Source of the DNA: JBKEAR01 sp047972425
GTDB lineage: Bacteria; Pseudomonadota; Alphaproteobacteria; JBKEAR01
Length of the DNA: 64,000 nucleotides
Assembly (NCBI GenBank): GCA_047972425.1
Contig: JBKEAR010000016.1
Coordinates: forward strand, 1-64,000
Direction of reading: 5' to 3'
Of the stretch, positions 35,781 through 43,061 are shown in pieces. Positions within the stretch are counted from its first letter, which is position 1; each line of letters begins with the position of its first letter. A model generated the notes under the pieces. It was given only the letters and a program-made list of their open reading frames with translations, ran no database searches and was not told the origin of the DNA. The translations under genes were made by a program, and so were the position numbers.

Positions 35781-36872
35781 CTATTCTATATTCTTTTTTA
35801 GCTTGGATATGCGCTGATAGGACTGATTAATGCGTTCTTCGCTGAGTTCGCCCCGATTAATCGCATCAAGCACCGCTTTGCGGGCGGCGCGGGCATTATC
35901 GGCATCGGGGTCTTTAGCGGCGGCTATTAAGGTGATATCTGCACCCGCTTTAATCGCTTGCACAATGCGCTCATCAAAATTGTAATATTTATCAATGGCA
36001 CCCATCATTAAATCATCGGTAATCACCACCCCATTATAACCCAACTGATTACGCAATACACCGGTGATGACCTCGGGCGCAAGGGTGGAAGGCATAGGGC
36101 TCCATTTTTGATTGACCACATGGGCAGTCATCACAACATCAACCTTATTTTTTGCCATTAAGCTTTTATAAGGCTCTAACTCTTTGGCTTGCCAAGTGTC
36201 CGTTACATCAACAAAGCCCTCATGGGTATCGCCTTTTGCGCTGCCATGGCCGGGGAAATGTTTAATGCTGGTTATCACTTTGCATGGTTGATGGGCATCA
36301 ATAAAAATCTCGGCCCATTTAACCACCTTATTCGGGTGTTGAGAGAATGAGCGCCCCCATTTACCAATAGCTGGTGAATCAGGTACTAAATTGAGGTCAA
36401 CCACAGGGGCTAAATTGAAGTTAATACCGTAATCTTTCAGCTCGCATGCCATATTCTTCCATGTTTGATAAGCGGCTTGGGTATCATCAGCCTGCATCAT
36501 ATCAAAGGGGCGCGGATATTCGCCAAAGCCATTTTTATGGTTTAGCCTTGCCACAGCACCGCCCTCTTGATCCACCGAAAATAAAACGGGCTCGCCTGTT
36601 ATTTGCTCACCCTGTTTAGCAGCTGCCAATAATGGCTTCATTAAGCTTTTAAGCTGTGCGGGGCTTTTAACATTAGAGCCACTAATAATCACACCGCCCA
36701 ATTTGCCCGATTGTAAATCTTGGGTAAGCTCGCCAATTTGCATATCATTCGGGTCATCGGCATAAAAGGCAACCATAATCATTTGCCCGATTTTTTGCTC
36801 TAAATCAATAGCAAAGGCCGATACCGAAATAGTGAATGCCGCTGCGGTGATAATTGTTTTTACTATTTTCAT
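35781..36872 (-). CDS. Exported GH3 beta-N-acetylhexosaminidase-like hydrolase
   Basis: 363 residues. A signal peptide (1-22, SAFA-I) is followed by a single GH3 barrel. Landmarks are FSVDQEGGAVARL, KHFPGHGSAKGDTH (the loop with the catalytic His of NagZ-type enzymes) and VVITDDLMMGAI, where the Asp of TDD is the nucleophile. NagZ in E. coli is cytoplasmic and recycles muropeptides; this one carries a signal peptide, so it should act in the periplasm or outside on GlcNAc-containing glycans or peptidoglycan fragments. Confidence 0.87.
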   Translation of the reverse strand: MKIVKTIITAAAFTISVSAFAIDLEQKIGQMIMVAFYADDPNDMQIGELTQDLQSGKLGGVIISGSNVKSPAQLKSLMKPLLAAAKQGEQITGEPVLFSVDQEGGAVARLNHKNGFGEYPRPFDMMQADDTQAAYQTWKNMACELKDYGINFNLAPVVDLNLVPDSPAIGKWGRSFSQHPNKVVKWAEIFIDAHQPCKVITSIKHFPGHGSAKGDTHEGFVDVTDTWQAKELEPYKSLMAKNKVDVVMTAHVVNQKWSPMPSTLAPEVITGVLRNQLGYNGVVITDDLMMGAIDKYYNFDERIVQAIKAGADITLIAAAKDPDADNARAARKAVLDAINRGELSEERINQSYQRISKLKKNIE

Positions 36873-37000
36873 GGGTCTTCCTATCCAAAATATTTATTTA
36901 TCATTTATTCATAACCGAATTTTATTAAATGACTCTTAATAAAGAATTTCTGCTGATAAATTAATTGTAAATCATGGGCAAATTATGGTTAGGCGTGTCT

Positions 37001-37210
37001 ATAGTCTATACATAATAAAATGATTATATAGACATCAGTAATAATTTGATGTTAAGGGGTTTGCAACCCGTAAAGCCGAAGGCTTTCTAAAAAAAGATAA
37101 CTTGTCTCCGACAAGATATAATCCCCGCACACAGCTACGCTGTGGGCAACCTCAAAGCATTAGGTAATACTAAAATTTATTATCATTTTAAGTAGTATTA
37201 CCTATATTAT
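37001..37210. repeat. 210-bp hairpin-string element, copy 1
   Basis: Matches 40046-40255 at 208 of 210 positions. Inside it, in order: GTCTATA / TATAGAC (long loop), GGGTT-TGC-AACCC, AAAGCC-GAA-GGCTTT, CTTGTC-TCC-GACAAG, CACAGC-TAC-GCTGTG, and a terminal TAGGTAATACT / AGTATTACCTA hairpin. No ORF. It lies in the divergent gap between the GH3 and octaheme cytochrome genes; the remaining 170 bases before the cytochrome gene show nothing beyond its GGAGG ribosome site. Confidence 0.9.
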
Positions 37211-37380
37211 AAAAATTTTCAGACAATCTCGATTTTTATTTTAAAGTTTATATATTAAAATAATCGAATATTTATCTTTACACAAAACCACGCCAATGTT
37301 ATGGTTTATATGAAGAAATATTTGTAATCAATAATGAAAAAAAAAATTGTAAGGATTGATTAATTAACACGGAGGCAAAT

Positions 37381-38952
37381 ATGCTTAACTCATTAGGGAA
37401 AAGAGTTATATTTTTGTTTTCTGCTGTCTCAATATTTTTATCGGCCGAGGCGGCTAATGTGGATAATATTATCCCTGCCCCCCATGACCATAGCGGTTAT
37501 GAAGAATTAAAAGGGCCGTTTACTACAGCTTTTGAGGTAACCGAGGCTTGTTTATCTTGCCACGAAAATACAGCAGATGAAATTCATGCAACCAGCCATT
37601 GGCAATGGAAGAGCCTAGAGAATGAAAATTTGGGCAAATATTCACGTTCGCTCAATAATTTTTGTATTGCCACACCGGGCAGCGAGGCCTTTTGTACCTC
37701 TTGCCATATTGGTTATGGTTGGAAAGACCCCAATTTTGACTTTAGTAGCAATAACGCCATAGATTGTTTGGTTTGCCACGATACAACAGGCCTATATACC
37801 AAACAAGATGCCGGCATGCCCAAATTGTTAGATAAACCCGATGGCAGCCCAACCTTTTTAGATGATATTGCCTTAAATGTTGGCACGCCGGGGCGTGATA
37901 ACTGTGGTGGCGCATGCCATTTTAAAGGCGGTGGCGGCGATGGCGTAAAACATGGCGATCTCGATAGCTCGCTCACCAATCCTCCGCGCGAATTAGATGT
38001 GCATATGGCGGCCGATGGTGCCAATTTTGCTTGCCAAGAATGCCATACCACCCGCGAGCATCAGGTAGCTGGGCGCTCTTATACCACCCCTGCTTTCGAT
38101 GAATTTAAAAGCTTGGTGGATGACCATAATATGAGCAAACTGCCTTGTACGTCTTGCCATAGCGATACCCCCCATAAAGACAAGCTTGCCGCAAAACTAA
38201 ACGACCATACCGATACCGTTGCTTGCCAAACATGCCATATACCCGCATTGGCACGGGGCGGATTACCCACCAAAGTTTCATGGGATTGGTCTACAGCTGG
38301 CAAGCTTAAAGATGGCAAACCCTATGAAGATAAAAATGAAGAAGGAAAAACCATTTATGCCAGTAAAAAAGGCGATTTTATTTGGGAACATAATGTAGCA
38401 CCCGTTTATTTTTGGTATAATGGTGCCATGAGCTATATTACCATTGATGATAAAATTGATGATAGCCAACGTGTTACCATTAACCATCCCCTTGGCGATG
38501 TAAACGACCCAAGGGCGCGGATTATGCCGTTTAAACGCCATATAGGCAAACAGCCTTACGATACGGTGAATATGACCATGTTACAGCCCGATGTTGCCGG
38601 AAACGGCACGGAAGAAGCCGATGCCGCCGCCTTTTGGAAGCATTTTAACTGGGCAAATTCTTTAGCTGTTGGTACAAAAATACGTGGGCAAGAATTTAGC
38701 GGGGAATTTGATTTTATTGACACCGAGTTCTTTTACCCCAGTACCCATATGGTTGCCCCCAAAGAAGATGCACTTAAATGTGCCGAGTGCCATAACGCCA
38801 ATGGCCGCCTAAAAGATGTTGCGGGCGTATATATGCCCGCGCAAAAACATTTTGAGTGGATAGAAATTCTTGGTTGGCTCATGGTAGGCTTTACAACTTT
38901 AGTATCGATTATTCATTTGGTACTACGCATCATCAACAGAAGGAGAGGCTAA
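37381..38952 (+). CDS. Octaheme c-type cytochrome, tetrathionate reductase (OTR) family
   Basis: 523 residues. Signal peptide (1-24), then eight heme-binding motifs: CLSCH 57-61, CTSCH 105-109, CLVCH 129-133, CGGACH 175-180 (a CX3CH form), CQECH 218-222, CTSCH 256-260, CQTCH 282-286 and CAECH 467-471. Count, spacing and the long gap before the last heme fit the octaheme tetrathionate reductase family, whose Shewanella member reduces tetrathionate and, in vitro, nitrite and hydroxylamine. A C-terminal helix (about 495-518) anchors it in the inner membrane facing the periplasm. It is followed one base later by a cytochrome b gene that can feed electrons from quinol. The true substrate is not set by sequence. 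GGAGG precedes the ATG. Confidence 0.88.
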   Translation: MLNSLGKRVIFLFSAVSIFLSAEAANVDNIIPAPHDHSGYEELKGPFTTAFEVTEACLSCHENTADEIHATSHWQWKSLENENLGKYSRSLNNFCIATPGSEAFCTSCHIGYGWKDPNFDFSSNNAIDCLVCHDTTGLYTKQDAGMPKLLDKPDGSPTFLDDIALNVGTPGRDNCGGACHFKGGGGDGVKHGDLDSSLTNPPRELDVHMAADGANFACQECHTTREHQVAGRSYTTPAFDEFKSLVDDHNMSKLPCTSCHSDTPHKDKLAAKLNDHTDTVACQTCHIPALARGGLPTKVSWDWSTAGKLKDGKPYEDKNEEGKTIYASKKGDFIWEHNVAPVYFWYNGAMSYITIDDKIDDSQRVTINHPLGDVNDPRARIMPFKRHIGKQPYDTVNMTMLQPDVAGNGTEEADAAAFWKHFNWANSLAVGTKIRGQEFSGEFDFIDTEFFYPSTHMVAPKEDALKCAECHNANGRLKDVAGVYMPAQKHFEWIEILGWLMVGFTTLVSIIHLVLRIINRRRG

Positions 38953-38953
38953 A

Positions 38954-39541
38954 ATGACAGAACGGACTTATGTGTTTACACGTTTTGAGCGCCTATGGCA
39001 TTGGTCTCAGGCTGCGATTATATGTATGCTTTTACTTTCGGGCTTTGCTATCCATGGTAGTTTGGGCGGGTTCATTGATTTTTCTACCGCTCACCGCATG
39101 CATATGGTATTTTTATGGTTATGGTTAGGCTCTTATGTATTTTTGCTGTTTTGGTTACTTGTTACGGGTGAGATTAAACAATATAAACCCACAACCGAAA
39201 ATGTAACCAATTTGTTTAGCTATTATTCATCGGGGATATTTAAAAAAGAGCCCCACCCCCACCAAGTACGCCGGGATAAAAAACTGAATGCTTTACAAAT
39301 TATCTCTTACGATATGGTATTGTTTATTTTAGCCCCCATACAAATAATATCGGGCTTATGTTACCTTTATTATAATCAATTTGGCCTCAGCCACGCAAGT
39401 TTGGGTATCATTGCGGCTATCCATACTTTGGGTGCATTTTCCTTTTTGGCTTTTTTGGTTATCCATATTTATTTAGCCACTACAGGGCCTAAGCCTTCCA
39501 GCTATTTTAAAGCCATGTTTACCGGATATAACGAGCATTAA
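38954..39541 (+). CDS. Cytochrome b561-type membrane subunit
   Basis: 195 residues with four main membrane helices and histidines placed to hold b hemes (RLWHWSQA in helix 1, THRMHM-type pair near helix 2, SHA and IHTL in helix 3, LVIHIYL in helix 4). This is the pattern of the membrane cytochrome b of thiosulfate reductase and formate dehydrogenase. It should oxidise quinol and pass electrons to the octaheme protein encoded just upstream (gap of one base). No molybdenum subunit is present, consistent with the octaheme protein being the catalytic partner. Confidence 0.86.
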   Translation: MTERTYVFTRFERLWHWSQAAIICMLLLSGFAIHGSLGGFIDFSTAHRMHMVFLWLWLGSYVFLLFWLLVTGEIKQYKPTTENVTNLFSYYSSGIFKKEPHPHQVRRDKKLNALQIISYDMVLFILAPIQIISGLCYLYYNQFGLSHASLGIIAAIHTLGAFSFLAFLVIHIYLATTGPKPSSYFKAMFTGYNEH

Positions 39542-39730
39542 ATATTGTTGAAGATAAACGAATAATAAAATAATGTCCTTTGCGAAAGGGAATATGACGA
39601 TATATGATTTGTTCACTTTTTGTTCTTTACAAAATATATTTTTTATGGTATGGTTTTAACAGAATAAAAAAGTGTGATACGGATTTTTTGGGGATAAGAA
39701 AATAATAGAATAATATCCTCTTTTTAGAAG

Positions 39731-39809
39731 GTTTTGTCGGAGACAAATGAATAATAAAATCGTCCCCTCTTTAGAGGGGAGTCAGGCTTTAGCCTGACGG
39801 GGTGTGTTT
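39731..39809. repeat. 79-bp inverted repeat, left arm of DUF559 cassette
   Basis: Its reverse complement matches 40417-40495 at 73 of 79 positions. It contains three hairpins: TTGTC-GGA-GACAA, CCCCTC-TTTA-GAGGGG and TCAGGC-TTTA-GCCTGA. Related fragments (GAATAATAAAAT followed by TCC) also occur just upstream at about 39560 and 39703, with CCTTT-GCG-AAAGG at 39577-39589. Confidence 0.9.
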
Positions 39810-39835
39810 AATCGTTTAATAAGGTATATTTTAAA

Positions 39836-40433
39836 ATGACAAATAGAACAATGCCCAAACAGGCTATTATCCGCTATCATCCTGATTTAAATTAAAAAGC
39901 CAGATACTTACGGTCGCATAGCACAAAAGCGGAAGTTATTTTATGGCAGCATCTAAAAAATAAAAAATTACTTGGTTATCAGCTTAAAAGACAAAAACCT
40001 TTATTATCTTATATTGTCGATTTCTATTGTGCCGAACTCAGGCTCATAGTCTATACATAATAAAATGATTATATAAACATCAGTAATAATTTGATGCTAA
40101 GGGGTTTGCAACCCGTAAAGCCGAAGGCTTTCTAAAAAAAGATAACTTGTCTCCGACAAGATATAATCCCCGCACACAGCTACGCTGTGGGCAACCTCAA
40201 AGCATTAGGTAATACTAAAATTTATTATCATTTTAAGTAGTATTACCTATATTATTGAGCTTGACGGTTATTCTCATGATAATGAAAAATCACAATCTTA
40301 TGATCATGACAGAACTAAAGAATTAGAAAATTATGGTTTACATATCGTGCGGTTTACCAATGAAGACATTTATCATAATATAGAGGCTGTACTTGCATCA
40401 ATTGAGACATATAAAAAAACACACCCCATCTAG
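39836..40433 (+). pseudogene. DUF559 nuclease-like gene, interrupted
   Basis: The frame starts at ATG 39836 and encodes MPKQAIIRYHPDLN, then a TAA at 39893-39895, then continues in frame with KARYLRSHSTKAEVILWQHL...IVDFYCAELRLI to 40048. There the 210-bp element intervenes, and the rest resumes at 40254 with IELDGYSHD...IVRFTNEDI to a TAG at 40431. Joined, this is a nearly complete DUF559 (Vsr/PD-(D/E)XK-like) protein of about 130 residues, including the IVDFYC and IELDGYSHD active-site strands. Two lesions make it non-functional unless one is suppressed. It lies between 79-bp inverted repeats, in the gap between convergent cytochrome b and mutT genes. Confidence 0.85.
40046..40255. repeat. 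210-bp hairpin-string element, copy 2, inside DUF559 gene
   Basis: 208/210 identical to 37001-37210; the differences are G to A at 40076 (weakening the left hairpin) and T to C at 40096. Left host sequence ends CTCATA and right host sequence resumes ATTGAG, which together restore the DUF559 reading L-I-I-E-L, so the true insert is near 205 bp. Exact ends cannot be fixed because of shared A/T bases. Confidence 0.88.
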
Positions 40434-40495
40434 CTAAAGCTAGACTCCCCTCTAAAGAGGGGACTATTTTATTATTCATTTGTCTCCGACAAAAC
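40417..40495. repeat. 79-bp inverted repeat, right arm of DUF559 cassette
   Basis: Reverse complement of the left arm with six differences. Read on the minus strand, the third hairpin is CTAGC-TTTA-GCTAG where the left arm has CAGGC-TTTA-GCCTG: two base pairs changed on both sides, so pairing is kept. It overlaps the last 17 bases of the DUF559 remnant. Confidence 0.9.
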
Positions 40496-40528
40496 AGGAA
40501 AACATTGGTTTTTCTCTAAATTTCAGCT

Positions 40529-40963
40529 TCATTTATCTTTTCTGTTACGGGCGGCGGTTTCGCAATAATGTTTAAAAGTCGCCACCATGGGGATATCGGC
40601 GGGTGGCATGGGTAAATTATCCAACTCACTTGGTTCTATCCATTTAAAACGCTGCCCCTCATGGCCTTTCAGTTCACCCTGCCAATGATAAATTGCCCAA
40701 ACCGGCATAAATAAATGAAACTTCTCGTAATCGTAAGAAACAAAAGTGATGGCATCAATATCATCTATCGCAATATCCACCCCCAATTCTTCTTTAAATT
40801 CCCGAATAAGGGCATGCTCAGGGATTTCACCTTCTTCTATCTTACCACCGGGGAACTCCCAAAAGCCCGCCATGGACTTTCCTTTTGGGCGCTCTGCCAC
40901 TAAAATTTTGCCCACCTCATTCACCATAATCCCAGCAGCCACATAAACAACGGGTTTGCTCAT
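40529..40963 (-). CDS. mutT: 8-oxo-dGTP diphosphatase, MutT-type Nudix hydrolase
   Basis: 144 residues. The Nudix box spans 40-62 (GGKIEEGE, then REFKEELG). The FWEFPGGK context just before it is the MutT pattern for 8-oxo-dGTP. It cleans oxidised nucleotides from the pool. Six bases separate it from argJ upstream; the secA-parvulin-argJ-mutT neighbourhood is common in alphaproteobacteria. Confidence 0.88.
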   Translation of the reverse strand: MSKPVVYVAAGIMVNEVGKILVAERPKGKSMAGFWEFPGGKIEEGEIPEHALIREFKEELGVDIAIDDIDAITFVSYDYEKFHLFMPVWAIYHWQGELKGHEGQRFKWIEPSELDNLPMPPADIPMVATFKHYCETAARNRKDK

Positions 40964-40969
40964 ATTTTA

Positions 40970-42211
40970 TTAGCTCCGATAATCGGCATTAATGCTGATA
41001 TATTCGTGGGTTAAATCGCAAGTATAAACCGTTGCTTTACCTTGGCCGATGGCTAAATGCACATCAATTACAATATTTTGCCCTTTTAAATGAGCCGCAA
41101 CAGGGGCTTCATCGTAACCTGCAACCGCTAAGCCTTTTTGTGCCACTTCTATGCCGCCAAATTTTATGCTTAATAAATCTCTATCGGCAGGCTCGCCCGC
41201 TTTACCAACGGCCATCACCACACGCCCCCAATTGGCATCTTCGCCCGCAATTGCTGTTTTCACCAAAGGGGAATTGGCAATGGCAAGGGCTATCACTTTA
41301 GCCGAGCGCGCGCTTACGGCACCGGTTACATTTACCTCTATAAACTTAGTTGCGCCCTCGCCGTCTTTAACCACAAGCTGCGCCAGTTTTATAAGCACAT
41401 CCTCCACCGCTTTTTTAAAGACAGAATAGTCTGTATTTTCATCATCGGCTATAATAGGGTTATTTGCTTGTTGGGTAGCAAAGGCCATTAGGGTATCCGA
41501 TGTCGAAGTATCGCTATCCACCGTAATGGAATTAAAGCTAGTATCCACGGTTTCGGTTAAAATTTGCTGTAACATTTTGGCTTCTATTTTGGCATCGGTA
41601 AACAACCAAGCGAGCATGGTTGCCATATCGGGTGCTATCATGCCCGAGCCTTTGGCAAAAGCATTAATTGTTACTGTTTCCCCACTAAGCTCAATTTGAG
41701 TTGTTACACCCTTAGAGAATGTATCGGTGGTTTCGGTAGCATACACCGCCTTTTGCCAATCGCCATTTGCCGATAAATTATCAACCATGCCATTATAATG
41801 TTTGGTAATGGCCTCTACATCTAAAAACTGACCAATCACACCGGTGGAAGCCACAAAAATTTGCTCCTTAAAGCAATCGACAATATCGGCCAAATAGCCG
41901 CATTGGGCTTCAACAGCCTCAATACCCTTATTGCCAGTAAAGGCATTGGCATTGCCAGAATTGACAATTAGCGCCACAGGCGATTGATTGTTGCGGTGCT
42001 GCCAGCGCAATTGACGCTTGCACCAATCCACAGGGGCAGAGCGTGTTTGCGATTTGGTATAAACACCGGCTGCAACCGTGCCTTGGCCAAGCTTTACCAA
42101 AAGTAAATCATCTTTTTTATAACGTGTACCACTATGGGCAACGGAAAACTCAATGCCTTTAATGGCCGGCATTTTGGGGAAGTCTTCTTTAAGGGGAGAA
42201 ATTTTATTCAT
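40970..42211 (-). CDS. argJ: Bifunctional ornithine acetyltransferase / N-acetylglutamate synthase
   Basis: 413 residues. Transfers acetyl from N-acetylornithine to glutamate in the cyclic arginine pathway and in many bacteria also uses acetyl-CoA. The enzyme self-cleaves before the nucleophilic Thr198 in KGSGMIAPDMATML, giving alpha and beta chains. TSTSDTLMAFA and the GEDANWGRV segment are further conserved blocks. Normal length, so both chains are complete. Confidence 0.94.
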   Translation of the reverse strand: MNKISPLKEDFPKMPAIKGIEFSVAHSGTRYKKDDLLLVKLGQGTVAAGVYTKSQTRSAPVDWCKRQLRWQHRNNQSPVALIVNSGNANAFTGNKGIEAVEAQCGYLADIVDCFKEQIFVASTGVIGQFLDVEAITKHYNGMVDNLSANGDWQKAVYATETTDTFSKGVTTQIELSGETVTINAFAKGSGMIAPDMATMLAWLFTDAKIEAKMLQQILTETVDTSFNSITVDSDTSTSDTLMAFATQQANNPIIADDENTDYSVFKKAVEDVLIKLAQLVVKDGEGATKFIEVNVTGAVSARSAKVIALAIANSPLVKTAIAGEDANWGRVVMAVGKAGEPADRDLLSIKFGGIEVAQKGLAVAGYDEAPVAAHLKGQNIVIDVHLAIGQGKATVYTCDLTHEYISINADYRS

Positions 42212-42229
42212 GATAATATACCCTATTAT

Positions 42230-42985
42230 TTATGTTGATAATGATTGTAAAAAGCTAAAGCCCTGTTGGCAAGCCGAAAGATAAGATGAGCCAAATAAAT
42301 TATAATGGTTAAGATAATGGTAGAGATTATAAATCATCTTTTTTTGCGGATATTGGGGACTTAAGGGTAAATTTTGATTATAAGCCCGATAGAAATCCTC
42401 AGAAAATCCACCAAACATTTCCGTCATTGCTATATCGGCTTCTCGGTCGCCAAAATAAGCTGCAGGGTCAATCAGCCAAATATCTTGGGCATCAAATAAA
42501 ACATTGCCCGCCCATAAATCCCCATGGATTAAGCTGGCATAGGCGGTAGAGCCATTTAAAAAATGAATAAGGGATTGCTGATATTCGCTTAAAATCTGGG
42601 CAAAATGCTCTTTCACTTGGTTATTTTTTATCAGCGATATTTGAAAACCAAGGCGATATTCCACAAAAAACTGCCCCCAATCTGAGCTTAAGATGTTGGG
42701 TTGCGGGTTAAGGCCAATATAATTGCCATGTTTAAAACCATAAGATGATTGTTTTTGATGATGGATGAATGCGAGCCCTTTGCCCAAATTTGCCATTTGC
42801 TGCTGGCTTGCGGGTTGGGTACGAATATGGGTGATTTCTAACTGGTTTTCATCCACTTGGTAAATATGGGGGGTTTTTATATAAGGGTTATCGGCTGCCA
42901 ATTTACGCAAATATTCAAGCCCTTCAGCTTCCTTTAATAAAGCATCGGGGTATGGGCTATGATTATATTTAGTAAATTTTAACAT
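42230..42985 (-). CDS. Fructosamine kinase / ketosamine-3-kinase family protein
   Basis: 251 residues of the aminoglycoside-phosphotransferase-like kinase fold. The catalytic loop LIHGDLWAGNVLF and the later DPAAYFGDREADIAMTEMFGG are family signatures. Members phosphorylate sugar-derived amino adducts on proteins or small molecules, as a deglycation step. The ATG at 42985 follows AAGGTGA and is preferred to a TTG at 43015, which lies in the terminator of the parvulin gene. It is an insertion into the usual parvulin-argJ-mutT order. Confidence 0.85.
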   Translation of the reverse strand: MLKFTKYNHSPYPDALLKEAEGLEYLRKLAADNPYIKTPHIYQVDENQLEITHIRTQPASQQQMANLGKGLAFIHHQKQSSYGFKHGNYIGLNPQPNILSSDWGQFFVEYRLGFQISLIKNNQVKEHFAQILSEYQQSLIHFLNGSTAYASLIHGDLWAGNVLFDAQDIWLIDPAAYFGDREADIAMTEMFGGFSEDFYRAYNQNLPLSPQYPQKKMIYNLYHYLNHYNLFGSSYLSACQQGFSFLQSLST

Positions 42986-43003
42986 CAGCTTCACCTTAAA
43001 CAA

Positions 43004-43034
43004 TAAAAGCCCCAACTATTATAGCTGAGGCTTC
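43004..43034 (-). terminator. Terminator after the parvulin gene
   Basis: On the minus strand AAGCCTCAGCTA pairs with TAGTTGGGGCTT (two G-T or mismatched steps) and is followed by TTATTG. Confidence 0.6.
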
Positions 43035-43061
43035 ATTTATTGCAAATAATCCAAATAAAGA

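Larger units (their letters stand above)
39731..40495 (+). mobile_element. Repeat-bounded DUF559 cassette (putative decayed mobile element)
   Basis: A DUF559 gene remnant enclosed by 79-bp inverted repeats, 765 bp as it stands and about 555 bp without the inserted 210-bp element. No transposase of a known family is present. Left flank ends AGAAG and right flank begins AGGAA; no clear target duplication. Mobility is inferred from the structure, not shown. Confidence 0.55.

Noticed and set aside
37001..37210. Insertion sequence
   Set aside because: No transposase frame, and terminal inverted repeats are not evident; treated as a non-coding repeat element instead.
37211..37380. FNR-type site upstream of the octaheme cytochrome gene
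   Set aside because: TTGTAATCAA near 37325 lacks the four-base centre of TTGAT-N4-ATCAA; I could not find a fitting palindrome here or ahead of ubiT.
39836..39895. A separate 19-residue ORF before the DUF559 remnant
   Set aside because: It reads straight into DUF559 after a single TAA, so it is the gene's own N-terminus with a nonsense change.
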